From Deltaproteobacteria bacterium (GTDB lineage: Bacteria; Desulfobacterota; Desulfobulbia; Desulfobulbales; Desulfurivibrionaceae), in the NCBI GenBank assembly GCA_013349295.1, contig DUZW01000009.1, forward strand, positions 1 through 64,000: a stretch of 64,000 nt of DNA. The letters are read 5' to 3'. The notes below the pieces were generated by a model. The model searched no databases and was not told the origin of the DNA. It saw nothing but the letters and a program-made list of their open reading frames with translations. Both the position numbers and the translations under genes were made by a program. How positions within the stretch are numbered: position 1 is the first letter of the stretch; every line of letters begins with the position of its first letter. Positions 8,156-17,098 of this stretch are shown here, piece after piece.

Positions 8156-8219
8156 TCATGGTTCCAGACAAAATCTCTCCATTCGGCGGCTTGACCTTTT
8201 CCAGGTTGTCGCCTATTGT

Positions 8220-9227
8220 ATGGGCACACAAATTCAGGACTCCCGCGACCACATGGATATATATACGAATCTCAACGACATCCCAGCCCCCTTTCCAAAG
8301 GCCGCAGTCACCATCGGCAACTTTGACGGCGTCCATCTGGGCCATCAAATACTTTTCTCCGAGGTGGTGAGCAAAGCTTACCGGAACAAGGGCGTCAGCG
8401 TGGCCGTCACCTTTGAGCCGCATCCGCTCAAGGTGGTCCGCCCCGACATCGGCCTCAAGCTCATCTCCACCGCCGAACAGAAAAAAGAACTTATCGCCCT
8501 GGCCAATATCGACGCACTGATCATTCTCCCCTTTACCCGGGAATTTGCCGACACTCCGGCTGAAACCTTTGTGGATGAGATCTTGCGCAAGACCATCGGG
8601 GTTCAGGATCTGGTGGTGGGGTACGACTACGCTTTCGGCAAAAGCCGCCAGGGCGATATCCCCTTTCTCAAGGAACAAGGCAGGACTAAGGGATTCACCG
8701 TCTCGGTGGTGGAGCCCTACTATGTCGAAGGGATGCTTGCCAGCAGCACCAGAATTCGGGAGCTGGTAGGCTTGGGCAAAATGGTCGATGTCAAGAAACT
8801 GCTGGGCCGTTACTACCAGATCCGGGGCGAAGTCAGAATGGGCCAGCAGCGCGGCGGACCGTTACTTGGCTTCCCCACCGCCAACCTCACCATTGCCGAG
8901 GAGGATCTCTGCCCGCGCTTGGGAGTATATGTCACCCAGGTGATATACGACGGAAAATGCTACGGAGGTGTGCTCAATATCGGCTATAACCCGACCTTTG
9001 AGGGGCAAAAACTCTCCGCCGAAACCCACATTTTTGACTTCAACCAAGACATCTACGGCAAGCCGATCAAGATCAATCTGCTCCGCTTCCTGCGGGGAGA
9101 GAAAAAATTTTCCGGCCCCGAGGAACTCGCCGCCCAGATCAGCCAGGACGTGGCCGATGCCAAGAAAGTTCTCGCTGATGCCCGGCAGGAAATCAAATTA
9201 TCCTGCGAAGAAAAGTACAACCGCTGA
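8220..9227 (+). CDS. ribF: Bifunctional riboflavin kinase / FAD synthetase
   Basis: A 335-residue cytoplasmic enzyme that phosphorylates riboflavin to FMN and adenylates FMN to FAD. The N-terminal nucleotidyltransferase part shows TIGNFDGVHLGHQ, SSTRIRELV and the core VGYDYAFGKSRQGD. The C-terminal flavokinase part (from about residue 185) shows GPLLGFPTANL and GVLNIGYNPTF. Length is normal. The start may be the ATG at 8220 or the one at 8253; neither has a strong ribosome site. It ends just before a strong terminator, so it is probably monocistronic. Confidence 0.95.
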   Translation: MGTQIQDSRDHMDIYTNLNDIPAPFPKAAVTIGNFDGVHLGHQILFSEVVSKAYRNKGVSVAVTFEPHPLKVVRPDIGLKLISTAEQKKELIALANIDALIILPFTREFADTPAETFVDEILRKTIGVQDLVVGYDYAFGKSRQGDIPFLKEQGRTKGFTVSVVEPYYVEGMLASSTRIRELVGLGKMVDVKKLLGRYYQIRGEVRMGQQRGGPLLGFPTANLTIAEEDLCPRLGVYVTQVIYDGKCYGGVLNIGYNPTFEGQKLSAETHIFDFNQDIYGKPIKINLLRFLRGEKKFSGPEELAAQISQDVADAKKVLADARQEIKLSCEEKYNR

Positions 9228-9230
9228 CAC

Positions 9231-9267
9231 AAAAAAGGCCGGGAAGCAGACGCCCCCGGCCTTTTTT
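9231..9267. terminator. Bidirectional terminator between ribF and the chemoreceptor gene
   Basis: A 13-bp stem (AAAAAAGGCCGGG / CCCGGCCTTTTTT) with a T-run on either strand. It serves ribF on the plus strand and the chemoreceptor gene on the minus strand. Confidence 0.85.
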
Positions 9268-9287
9268 GTTTATCTCCCGGCAAACTC

Positions 9288-10928
9288 CTAAAAATCCTCG
9301 AACGCATCCTCGTCAAAGGGAATAACATCCTTGCCTTTTTTTTGCCCTGAGGCCGGTGCGGCAATGGCCTTGAGGTTCGTTACCCGGGCAACGGACTTCC
9401 CTGCCTTTACTGCGGGAGGTGCAGCCAGACCCGGCGCGGACTTCCTGCCGGCCGCCCGGCCCATTCTCGGCGCCGACCCGGATTTTCCCGTGCCGGAACC
9501 CGATCCCCCTCCGCCGCTGACCAGCGCACTCAGATCATCCACATACTTTTTCATGTACTCGGCCTGGGCACTCAACTCTTCCGAAGCGCTGGCCGCCTCT
9601 TCGGAGCTGGCTGCGGTCTGCTGGGTCACCCGATCAATCTCGCTTATCGCCGAATTGACCTGATCAAGCCCCTTGGTCTGCTCGCCGGAGGCAACGGCGA
9701 TTTCATCCACCAGACTGCCGACCTTGGCCGCCACTTCGGCAACCTCGCAGAAATCCTCGTTGGTCTGAACGAGCAGATCCTCGCCCTCTTTCACCTTCTT
9801 CACCGTACCTTCGATCAGATCCGCAGTGTTGCGGGCCGCCTCAGCCGCCCGCATGGCCAGATTGCGAACCTCATCGGCCACCACTGCAAACCCTGCCCCG
9901 GCCTCGCCGGCCCGAGCCGCCTCGACCGCGGCGTTCAGAGCCAGCAGATTGGTTTGAAAGGCGATCTCATCAATGGTTTTGATAATCTTCGAGGTCTGCT
10001 CACTGGCCTTGGAGATTTCACCCATAGCCGCTGTTTGCGCGGCCATGGACTGATTGGCCTTGCCCATCACCGCATTCACCTCGCGCATGAGCGAATTGCA
10101 CTCGGCAGCGTTGTCGGCATTGCGCCGGGCCATGGTCGAAACCTCTTCAAGGGAGGCGGAGGTCTCCTCCAAGGATGCGGCCTCTTCGGAAGCGCCGTCC
10201 GCCAAGCTGTGCGCCGCGCCGGAAAGCTGCCCCGAAGCCGAAGTCACCTGGGCCGCGCAGTCCTCCAACCCGGTGATGACTCGACCAACCGGGACAATGA
10301 CAAAACGGGACAAACACCAATACACGGCAAAACAGAGGCACAGCCCCGCACAACCGATGGCGAGAAGGATAACAATCCCCAACCGCCAGGAAGCCGCCGC
10401 CAATTCATCCTGCGTGGTCCGCACCATCTCTTCGATATGACGGGAGACTTCGCCGGAATTTTTTTCAACCCCGGCAAAGCTCAGGCCCACCTCGACAAAA
10501 CCGATAACTTTACCCTCGAAAAGGATCTCCTTGCGCAGGGTTTCTTTGGCTTGCTCCTGATCCTTGGCTTGGGCAAGCACATTCTTGTCCGGGCCGTAAA
10601 ACACTACGGAAACAACGTCTTCGTCATTCTTGGCGTTGGTGGCCAGCCTGGTCATGGAATCAAAATCATACCCGAGGATCAGGGCTGAGCCCGTTTGCGC
10701 CAGCAGAGCTGCAATTGAATCCCCCTTCTGCCTCAACTTCCCGACCAGCAGCTCTTCCTGCTCCGCCTGCTCGGACTTCAGCCGACCGATAAACTCATCC
10801 GCCTGCTTGGACTGGGAGTGGCTGGCCGTGTAAATAGCCACCGCCGCCAGCACCAGCATCAAACTCTGGGCCAAAATTGAAACGATAAGGATAAACTTGG
10901 CGGCAATCCCTCTTTTTTTCGAAACCAT
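9288..10928 (-). CDS. Methyl-accepting chemotaxis protein
   Basis: A 546-residue transmembrane receptor. TM1 spans about residues 10-33 and TM2 about 183-207, leaving a periplasmic domain of about 150 residues. The cytoplasmic part has the signalling hairpin [20 protein letters not shown] and [14 protein letters not shown] Gly/Ser/Pro-rich linker leads to the acidic end FDEDAFEDF, common in receptors of related bacteria. No clear HAMP domain is seen after TM2. The ATG at 10928 has AGAGGA 9 bases upstream. The ligand is unknown and no che genes are adjacent. Confidence 0.93.
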   Translation of the reverse strand: MVSKKRGIAAKFILIVSILAQSLMLVLAAVAIYTASHSQSKQADEFIGRLKSEQAEQEELLVGKLRQKGDSIAALLAQTGSALILGYDFDSMTRLATNAKNDEDVVSVVFYGPDKNVLAQAKDQEQAKETLRKEILFEGKVIGFVEVGLSFAGVEKNSGEVSRHIEEMVRTTQDELAAASWRLGIVILLAIGCAGLCLCFAVYWCLSRFVIVPVGRVITGLEDCAAQVTSASGQLSGAAHSLADGASEEAASLEETSASLEEVSTMARRNADNAAECNSLMREVNAVMGKANQSMAAQTAAMGEISKASEQTSKIIKTIDEIAFQTNLLALNAAVEAARAGEAGAGFAVVADEVRNLAMRAAEAARNTADLIEGTVKKVKEGEDLLVQTNEDFCEVAEVAAKVGSLVDEIAVASGEQTKGLDQVNSAISEIDRVTQQTAASSEEAASASEELSAQAEYMKKYVDDLSALVSGGGGSGSGTGKSGSAPRMGRAAGRKSAPGLAAPPAVKAGKSVARVTNLKAIAAPASGQKKGKDVIPFDEDAFEDF

Positions 10929-11087
10929 CCACAATCCTCTTAATGTTAACTTATTGTCTATATTGAATTACCGAGGGATCTTGTCATCATTTTTTTTAAT
11001 AATGGTCAGCAGACCGGCATAGTCGTCAAGTTTGGCAACAGCAAAACCGGTATAATTTTTTCTGAACAAAGTGCGACACGTTGGATT

Positions 11088-11119
11088 TTGCCGGCAAAAT
11101 GAAAAATAATGCCGGCAAA
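11088..11119. terminator. Inverted repeat downstream of the PhnD-like gene
   Basis: TTTGCCGGCA at 11088-11097 and TGCCGGCAAA at 11110-11119 form a perfect 10-bp stem. It lies after the stop of the minus-strand PhnD-like gene and could end its transcript, although no long T-run follows. The rest of 10935-11154 shows no gene. Confidence 0.4.
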
Positions 11120-11154
11120 ACCCAAAGCAGGTTGAAAGCAAAAACGCAGATAGA

Positions 11155-12048
11155 TCAGTTGGCAAAAGCCCCATATTTTAGAGCCTTCAGGCATTCCCGT
11201 ACACTGGTAAAATCAGCAGCCGGCGCCCAACCGATAATCCCGGCTTTTTTTGCCGCATCGGAATCAGCCTTAACCGCGATAAGGGCATCGCCGAGCTTCT
11301 TGCCCTTATCGGCATCAACATGCTTTACCGCAGCCATGGGCCACTCGGGATACAACTCGGTGCTGTGAACAAATGGGAAGCTGTCTTTGATCTGGTTGAT
11401 GATCCTGAAATCGCTCATCTTGATCTTGCCTTCCTTTTCCATGGCCTCCAGGGTATCGCTCCGGACCGTGCCTGCATCCATGGCCCCGTTCTGTACGGCC
11501 AGAACCACGTTGTCATGCTTGCCGCCTTCCCTGAATTCGGCAAAATCCTTCTTATAATCGATCCCGTTCTGGAGCATGAGCCGCATGGCCATCTGGCCGC
11601 CGCCAAAGGAGGAGGACTTCACCACCATGAACTTCTTGCCCTTGAGGTCGGCAAGGGTCTGGATAGGGCTGTCCTTGCGCACGAAGATCACACCGCCGAA
11701 CTCCTTGACCGGCTTGCCGCCGGCGGAATTGACCTGCATGGCGATGGCCTTGACGCCATATTTTTTTTCCATCTCTACATAAAAAGCGGAATTCGCCAGC
11801 ATGAAATCGATCTTGCCGTCTTTCACCACGGGCTCAATGGCGGCAAACTCCAGCGGGACAATGGTAACCGGCTCTCCCATCTTGCCGGTAAGATATTCCC
11901 CGGTCGCGCCCCATTCCTCCATGACCTTGGGCGCACCCCGCAGGGCCAGGATCCCGATCTTGAGTTCCGCCTGAGCCGCAGCGACAAACATGGCGCTGGC
12001 CAGCAGGGCCAGACACATCATCCCGATCTTTTTCATGCTGTTTCCCAT
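11155..12048 (-). CDS. PhnD-type periplasmic substrate-binding protein
   Basis: A 297-residue secreted binding protein. A signal peptide (KKIGMMCLALLASAMFVAAAQA) is followed by the PhnD/SsuA-type fold: LKIGILALRGAP, WGATGEYL, FMLANSAFYVEMEKKYG, DLKGKKFMVVKSSSFGG and AMDAGTVRSDTLE. Family members bind phosphonates and phosphite, or act as periplasmic sensor domains. GGAGAAG is 8 bases before the ATG at 12048. It follows the ABC operon on the same strand but has its own promoter at 12195-12222, so membership in that transporter is unproved. Confidence 0.82.
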   Translation of the reverse strand: MGNSMKKIGMMCLALLASAMFVAAAQAELKIGILALRGAPKVMEEWGATGEYLTGKMGEPVTIVPLEFAAIEPVVKDGKIDFMLANSAFYVEMEKKYGVKAIAMQVNSAGGKPVKEFGGVIFVRKDSPIQTLADLKGKKFMVVKSSSFGGGQMAMRLMLQNGIDYKKDFAEFREGGKHDNVVLAVQNGAMDAGTVRSDTLEAMEKEGKIKMSDFRIINQIKDSFPFVHSTELYPEWPMAAVKHVDADKGKKLGDALIAVKADSDAAKKAGIIGWAPAADFTSVRECLKALKYGAFAN

Positions 12049-12194
12049 AACACTTCTCCTTGCTGTATTGTTTCATGCTTTTCCCGGATAATCCGGAACC
12101 CCACACAGGCACTTCAAGGAACCTTCCGGCGCAAACCGAGGGCCATGCCCCGAAAATGCTATCGGATAGGCAGCAATACCCATACAGCAATTAT

Positions 12195-12222
12195 TGTATA
12201 ATTTTCAAGAGAAGACTGTCAA
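12195..12222 (-). promoter_or_regulatory. Promoter for the PhnD-like gene
   Basis: On the minus strand TTGACA (12217-12222) is followed after 16 bp by TATACA (12195-12200), a near-consensus sigma-70 site. The leader to the ATG at 12048 is about 140 bases. Confidence 0.6.
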
Positions 12223-12258
12223 AGGCAATTATCCTTTTTTTGAATTTTATCGGCGAAC

Positions 12259-12954
12259 TCAATGCGTCAGGCAAAAACCGTCCCTGACCAGGATAGTCCT
12301 GTTGCCATGGCGGCAGGCGTCCGGGTTATGGGTCACCATGATAATGGTCAATCCTTCCTCGTTGAGTTGGCGGAGCAGGGTCATAACCCCTTCGGCAGTT
12401 TCGCTGTCAAGGCTGCCGGTAGGCTCGTCGGCCAATAAAATTGGCGGGCGATTGACAATAGCCCTGGCAATGGCGACTCGCTCCTGCTCGCCGCCGGAAA
12501 GTTGATCCGGCAAGCGCTCGGCCTTGAGACCAAGCCCCACCTTATCGAGCACCGAACGGGCCATGTCGTCCTGCTCCTTGGCGGCGATCCCGGTGATGGC
12601 CATGGGCAGCTTGATGTTTTCCAGAACCGTCAGGTAGGGGATGAGCTGAAAGGACTGGAAGATAATACCGATATACTCGCTACGAAAATCGGCCCGCTGT
12701 TCGCTGCTTAAGCCATAGACATCCAAGGAATCGACCAGAACCTGCCCCCGACTCGGATGGTTGAGCCCGCCAAGCACTGCCAGCAAGGTGCTTTTTCCGG
12801 AGCCGGACTGCCCCATGATGCTGATGAACTCGCCGTCATCCACATGAAAATTCATGCTTCTAATGGCACACACCGTGTTCGCGCCGACTTGATATTCCTT
12901 GCCGACATCTCTAATCTCGATAAGATGATGCACTTGCTTTTCTCCGGTTTTCAT
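12259..12954 (-). CDS. ABC transporter ATP-binding protein (MacB/LolD type)
   Basis: A 231-residue ATPase. Walker A is GQSGSGKST (near residue 48), the Q-loop is IFQSFQLIPYLTV, the signature is LSGGEQERVAIARA, Walker B is ILLADEPTGSLD and the switch His is in MVTHNPDA. The sequence type belongs with FtsX-fold permeases, and such a permease ends 9 bp upstream. AAGGAGAAGTA precedes the ATG. The transported substrate cannot be read from this subunit. Confidence 0.92.
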   Translation of the reverse strand: MKTGEKQVHHLIEIRDVGKEYQVGANTVCAIRSMNFHVDDGEFISIMGQSGSGKSTLLAVLGGLNHPSRGQVLVDSLDVYGLSSEQRADFRSEYIGIIFQSFQLIPYLTVLENIKLPMAITGIAAKEQDDMARSVLDKVGLGLKAERLPDQLSGGEQERVAIARAIVNRPPILLADEPTGSLDSETAEGVMTLLRQLNEEGLTIIMVTHNPDACRHGNRTILVRDGFCLTH

Positions 12955-12963
12955 TACTTCTCC

Positions 12964-14121
12964 TTATAAGGCTCGCAATGCTTCGCTGGGATCCAGACTG
13001 CTGCCCTTTCTGGCCGGATAGAGGCTGGCCAGCAGACTGAGGGAAATGGAAAGCAGAATGGCCAGGGCACCGAGAGAGATATTCACCCCGGCGAAGGTGC
13101 CGTTGGGGATGACCAAAGGCAGTACCGCCCAGGCGATGAGATTACCTGTGACAAAACCCAGAAAGCCGCCCAAAAACCCGACAACGATAGCCTCCAGCAG
13201 AATGATCTGCATGACATGGCCCCGCCTGAAACCGATAGCCCTAAAAATGCCGATCTCACGGGTCCGCTCGTTCACCGCACCCATCATGGTGACAAAAACC
13301 AGGAGCGAACCGATAAAGATCACCAGACCGGCAATGCCGTAACTGAAGGCCTTGAACAACTCGACGGACTGCATCTTGGCCATCACCGCCTGCTTGAGCG
13401 CCGTAACCTTGGCACCGGGAAATTTTTCAGCAATCTGCAAGACAAGCTCCGTGATCGGGCAATCCCGGCAGAAGGCGGCAATCTCCACCAAAGAGACAAT
13501 GCCCTTTTTGCCCAGTACCTCCTGAACGGCATGGAGATCGCCGATAATCATGCCGTCTTCAGCCGCCCCGGTGGCATGGAGGATGGCAGCCACGGTGAAG
13601 GTCCGACGTCCAAGCTGCAGCGTATCACCGATGGCAAGATGCAGGGCCGCCGCCGTCTCTGCCCCGATGATCAGATCGCCTGAGGCAGCAGGGGCGGCTC
13701 CGTCCAGATGCCACCAGGTTTTAAGCGGAAGTTCAACCACGAAATCAACCCCCATAAGGAGCACTTGCCGCCCCATGACCTGGGTCGCGCCGAGAACCTT
13801 GGGAGCCACCGCACCAAGATTCCGGCTGTTTTCAATATCCCGAATCCCGGCGATCTCTTTTTCGTCAAACTCCTGGACCGCATAGTTAACGCCGCCCACC
13901 GTAATGCCGCCGTAGCTCAGGGCAAGATTTTCGCTCCTTGGGGCCATGACGATATTGGCGCCAAACCGGTCCAACCGGTCCTCAATATCCCTGGTCATGC
14001 TTTCGGTAATGGACAACAGAGTAACGATGGTGGCAATCCCGAGCACCAGACCGAGAACGAGAAAGATCATCTTTCCCTTGCGACGCTTGAGGTTGTTACA
14101 TGAGATATGATAGAGCTTCAT
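12964..14121 (-). CDS. ABC transporter permease (FtsX/MacB fold)
   Basis: A 385-residue inner-membrane protein. One TM helix at residues about 18-42 is followed by a periplasmic domain of about 210 residues, then three TM helices in the C-terminal FtsX domain (about 255-380) with the coupling region VNERTREIGIFRAIGFRRGHV and the ending ARKGSSLDPSEALRAL. The periplasmic part has a pair of cysteines, AAFCRDCPI, which could bind a metal. It sits in a five-gene operon with a DUF2318 protein and a heavy-metal-domain protein, so metal transport is likely but not proved. Confidence 0.9.
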   Translation of the reverse strand: MKLYHISCNNLKRRKGKMIFLVLGLVLGIATIVTLLSITESMTRDIEDRLDRFGANIVMAPRSENLALSYGGITVGGVNYAVQEFDEKEIAGIRDIENSRNLGAVAPKVLGATQVMGRQVLLMGVDFVVELPLKTWWHLDGAAPAASGDLIIGAETAAALHLAIGDTLQLGRRTFTVAAILHATGAAEDGMIIGDLHAVQEVLGKKGIVSLVEIAAFCRDCPITELVLQIAEKFPGAKVTALKQAVMAKMQSVELFKAFSYGIAGLVIFIGSLLVFVTMMGAVNERTREIGIFRAIGFRRGHVMQIILLEAIVVGFLGGFLGFVTGNLIAWAVLPLVIPNGTFAGVNISLGALAILLSISLSLLASLYPARKGSSLDPSEALRAL

Positions 14122-14151
14122 CTATTTCTTCCCCGCGCAGTCCGGTCGCCG

Positions 14152-14592
14152 CTACTGGCCTCCGGTTGCAGCGGCCTCCTTTTTCATGGTGTGAAGCCGC
14201 TGGCTGTGGCTCACTTCGTTAAGCAGCACCGCCGGTGCGCCCTGTTTCAGAAAAAAAGCGGAAATCCTTGCCGTATCAAGAATCTCCTTATTGAAGGTAA
14301 CGACAACCCGTGAGCCATGGGCGTCCACCATCACCTCCCGCACCCCTTCCTGCTTTTTAAGTTCCGCCAACACCCGCTCCGACCCGTCCCGCTCTTCAGA
14401 CAATTTGTAAATGGCATCCTCAAGCTGACGGGTTTGCAGAAAGGCGATGGACCTTGGAATAACCACCATGCCCAGACCAAGGAGAATGACCAGGGAGATA
14501 AAACCCGCCACCCGGCCAAATCCCAATCCCCGTTTTTTTACCCCCAGAACCCGTTCCCGTTTTTCTCGGTATTTTTCAAGATCGTAACTCAT
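14152..14592 (-). CDS. Membrane-anchored protein of unknown function in the ABC operon
   Basis: A 146-residue protein with a basic N-terminus, one TM helix at about residues 29-47, a short coiled coil (about 52-82) and a C-terminal ferredoxin-like stretch (VREVMVDAHGSRVVVTFNKEIL). That stretch has the beta-alpha-beta character of heavy-metal-associated domains but lacks their CxxC. It lies 15 bp after the DUF2318 gene and 30 bp before the permease gene, so translation is probably coupled. Function unknown. Confidence 0.65.
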   Translation of the reverse strand: MSYDLEKYREKRERVLGVKKRGLGFGRVAGFISLVILLGLGMVVIPRSIAFLQTRQLEDAIYKLSEERDGSERVLAELKKQEGVREVMVDAHGSRVVVTFNKEILDTARISAFFLKQGAPAVLLNEVSHSQRLHTMKKEAAATGGQ

Positions 14593-14607
14593 TCGCGCCG
14601 TTACCCC

Positions 14608-15072
14608 TTACTTTTTATATTTGCAATACCAACTGTTCCGATCGATATCTGCCATGGCGATCACCAACTTCTCCCCTTCAATGGTTCTGGTCAAAGGCGC
14701 CGGGTTACAGCCGCCTTTGACCTCGTTGATCCTGACTGAGGCAAAGCGCTGGCCACAGTTGAGGCAGACCATCTCATCACCGTCCTGCTCGTACCCCTTA
14801 CCCGCACGATAACAAACGTCACAGGCATCCACGGCCGCCCGGATGACGCCATCATTGCTTTTCAAAACAAAAAAAGTCACCATGACACCATCGGCGGCCT
14901 GCGCCTTGAAATAGTGAGCCTTGCCGTCGTTGACGGAAGCGACCGGGATTACCAATCGGCCCTTTGCCGGAGTAAGGGTTTTCACCTTCTCCCCCCAGAT
15001 GCCGGCCATGGCCGTGCCAACCAGCATCACACACATAGCCACCGCTGCAACCACTACAGATGTTTTTTTCAT
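14608..15072 (-). CDS. DUF2318 Fe-S/metal-binding periplasmic protein
   Basis: A 154-residue exported protein with signal peptide KKTSVVVAAVAMCVMLVGTAMA. The cysteine pattern DACDVCYRAGKGY, MVCLNCGQRF and KGGCNPAP is characteristic of DUF2318, a predicted Fe-S- or metal-binding domain. In other bacteria it occurs beside FTR1/P19 iron uptake genes and FtsX-type ABC genes. The ATG at 15072 has AGGAG upstream. Here no FTR1 or P19 gene is visible, only the ABC pair and the heavy-metal-domain protein. Confidence 0.85.
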   Translation of the reverse strand: MKKTSVVVAAVAMCVMLVGTAMAGIWGEKVKTLTPAKGRLVIPVASVNDGKAHYFKAQAADGVMVTFFVLKSNDGVIRAAVDACDVCYRAGKGYEQDGDEMVCLNCGQRFASVRINEVKGGCNPAPLTRTIEGEKLVIAMADIDRNSWYCKYKK

Positions 15073-15096
15073 CACACCTCTCCTTTTTTCCTTTTC

Positions 15097-15552
15097 TCAA
15101 CGATCATTGCCGCCAAATATTCTTCTGAAAAGCTCCCGCCAGGATGCCGCCGTTGCCGAACAGACCTGCTGGTCACAACTGGAGCAACCCTGCGCCACCG
15201 ACTCTCCACCTGTTATCTCAACCCGCCCCCGCATTAATTTTGCCGGATACCCGAGGTCGCTCAACACCCGGACAATAACTTCTTCGCTCAAAGGAGGACG
15301 GTGATCAATGCGCAGCAGACCACGATTAAGGTCGGCCGCCAGAGCCACCATGCCTTCTTTTTTGAAAAGTTCGCCGCCAATGGCAGAGAGGCAGGAATCG
15401 CAAGATATCCCACGCACCAAAAACGTAGTGCTTTTTAGGCGTTCGGCAAAAGAGGAAGCGTTGCCCAATCCCAAAAAAAGCGGCGTCAGTATGGCAATCA
15501 TCCCCAATGACCTGAAAAAATATCCCATCATGCTTCCGGTTCTTGCGCCCAT
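15097..15552 (-). CDS. Heavy-metal-associated (HMA) domain protein, membrane-anchored
   Basis: A 151-residue protein. After an N-terminal hydrophobic segment (about residues 9-33) comes an HMA-like domain with the metal-binding loop GISCDSCLSAIGGEL and a beta-alpha-beta pattern ending near VRVLSDLGYPAKL. The C-terminus has a second Cys cluster, GCSSCDQQVC. HMA loops of this kind bind Cu(I) or other soft metals. It is the first gene of the minus-strand operon; GGGAGGT lies 8 bases before the ATG. It probably delivers or senses metal for the ABC system. Confidence 0.75.
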   Translation of the reverse strand: MGARTGSMMGYFFRSLGMIAILTPLFLGLGNASSFAERLKSTTFLVRGISCDSCLSAIGGELFKKEGMVALAADLNRGLLRIDHRPPLSEEVIVRVLSDLGYPAKLMRGRVEITGGESVAQGCSSCDQQVCSATAASWRELFRRIFGGNDR

Positions 15553-15738
15553 TCATGCGTACCTCCCGCTGGCAACTCCATAAAGCAAGCGCCATGCCAC
15601 CAGGACACGGAAGACGACAACCCCTTTCATGGCGGGAGTGAAGAGAATGGAAGCGTATGAGAAAGCATCAGAAACAACAGGAACATGAAGAATATTCGCC
15701 AATGAATTTAGAGAATATTCTTCATTGAGCGCAGAGAA

Positions 15739-17082
15739 TCAGATCTTGAATTTTTCCAGACGATAGATCAGGACATGACGCGGAATCTTAAGCAGACGGG
15801 CGGCCTCGGAACGATTGCCGTTGGCCTTGGCCAGGGCCTTTTTGATCAACCCCTGTTCGACCGCCTCCAGGGAAAGCCCCTCGTCCGGGATTTCCGGAAT
15901 CCCGTTTGCCGGTGCAGGCTGGGCGACCGAAGCAAGTTGGAGATCATCCGCCTCGATAAGCAGCCCTTGGCGCAAGATAACCGCACGCTCGACAATATTT
16001 TGCAGCTCACGGATATTGCCGGGCCAGGCATGGGCCTTGAGGCGTGCCAAACCCCCGGCGGAAAATCGCACCCCGGCGGGAGCGCCGAGTTTAAGGAGAA
16101 AATGGGCAACCAGACCCGGAATATCCTCTCGCCGTTCCCGCAGGGGCGGGAGATGCAGAAGAATAACCCCCAACCGGTAGTAGAGATCCTCCCGGAAGGT
16201 TCCCTGGCCAATGGCCGCGTAAAGATCCCGGTTGGAAGCGGCAATCAGCCGGACATCCACCGCTTCCGGTTGCTCCGCACCAACCGGAGCCACCACCCTC
16301 TCCTGAATGGCGCGGAGCAGCTTAGCCTGCAGATCCAGACGCAGCTCACCGATCTCATCCAGAAACAGGGTTCCTCCGGCTGCGGATTGGAAACGCCCTT
16401 TACGGTTGCTCACCGCCCCGGTAAAGGCGCCTTTGACATGGCCAAAGAGTTCGCTTTCCAGAAGATTTTCCGGAATGGCGGCGCAATTTACCGCCACCAT
16501 GGGACCCTGCGCCCTGGGACTGTGCTGATGGATGAGTCTGGCCAACACCTCCTTGCCGGTGCCGGATTCACCGGCAATCAGGATGGTGGCCTCGCTGTTG
16601 GCCGCCCGCTTTGCCGTATCCAGCAACTCAGCCATGGCAGTATTGGCGGTTTCCATGCCCTCGGTGCCCGTAAGCCTGTTGACTTCGCCGCTCAACTGCT
16701 GTTTCTGCTCGTGCAGCTGCCGCAGCTCCAGTGCTTTCCGGCAGGAAAGCCGCAGGGCCTCCCGGTCAAAAGGTTTGGCCAAAAAGGTGAAGGCCCCTTC
16801 CTGCATGGCCTTGACCGCCAATTCGATGGAGCCGAAGGCGGTGATCACCAGCACCGGGGTAATAGGAGACTCCTTTTTCACCGCCGCCAGGATCTGCAAA
16901 CCGTTTAGGTCGCCAAGCTGCACATCGGTAATCACCAGATCCGGATCGTGCTTGTGAAAAAGCGCCAACCCCTCCCGACCCGAAGCTGCGCTGAGTACGC
17001 TGAAGCCGGCGTTGCTCAGGTTATACTCGGTAACCCGTAGCAGGCTTGCGTCATCATCGATCAAAAGTATCCGGGGTTTCAT
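15739..17082 (-). CDS. Sigma-54-dependent response regulator (NtrC family)
   Basis: A 447-residue regulator with all three domains: receiver (1-120; DDD near residue 10, phospho-Asp in [11 protein letters not shown] in LAKPF), AAA+ (about 140-375; Walker A GESGTGKE, the sigma-54 contact GAFTGA, Walker [12 protein letters not shown]) and a Fis-type HTH at the end ([22 protein letters not shown]). It is expected to activate sigma-54 promoters. The ATG at 17082 follows AGAGG. The cognate kinase gene ends 16 bp upstream. Targets are unknown; the HMA/ABC operon downstream on the same strand is one possibility. Confidence 0.93.
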   Translation of the reverse strand: MKPRILLIDDDASLLRVTEYNLSNAGFSVLSAASGREGLALFHKHDPDLVITDVQLGDLNGLQILAAVKKESPITPVLVITAFGSIELAVKAMQEGAFTFLAKPFDREALRLSCRKALELRQLHEQKQQLSGEVNRLTGTEGMETANTAMAELLDTAKRAANSEATILIAGESGTGKEVLARLIHQHSPRAQGPMVAVNCAAIPENLLESELFGHVKGAFTGAVSNRKGRFQSAAGGTLFLDEIGELRLDLQAKLLRAIQERVVAPVGAEQPEAVDVRLIAASNRDLYAAIGQGTFREDLYYRLGVILLHLPPLRERREDIPGLVAHFLLKLGAPAGVRFSAGGLARLKAHAWPGNIRELQNIVERAVILRQGLLIEADDLQLASVAQPAPANGIPEIPDEGLSLEAVEQGLIKKALAKANGNRSEAARLLKIPRHVLIYRLEKFKI

Positions 17083-17098
17083 GAAATCGCCTCTTCCC

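Noticed and set aside
8050..8370. Open frame between tRNA-Leu and ribF
   Set aside because: It overlaps the ribF start in another frame, covers a diverged palindromic repeat and resembles no protein.
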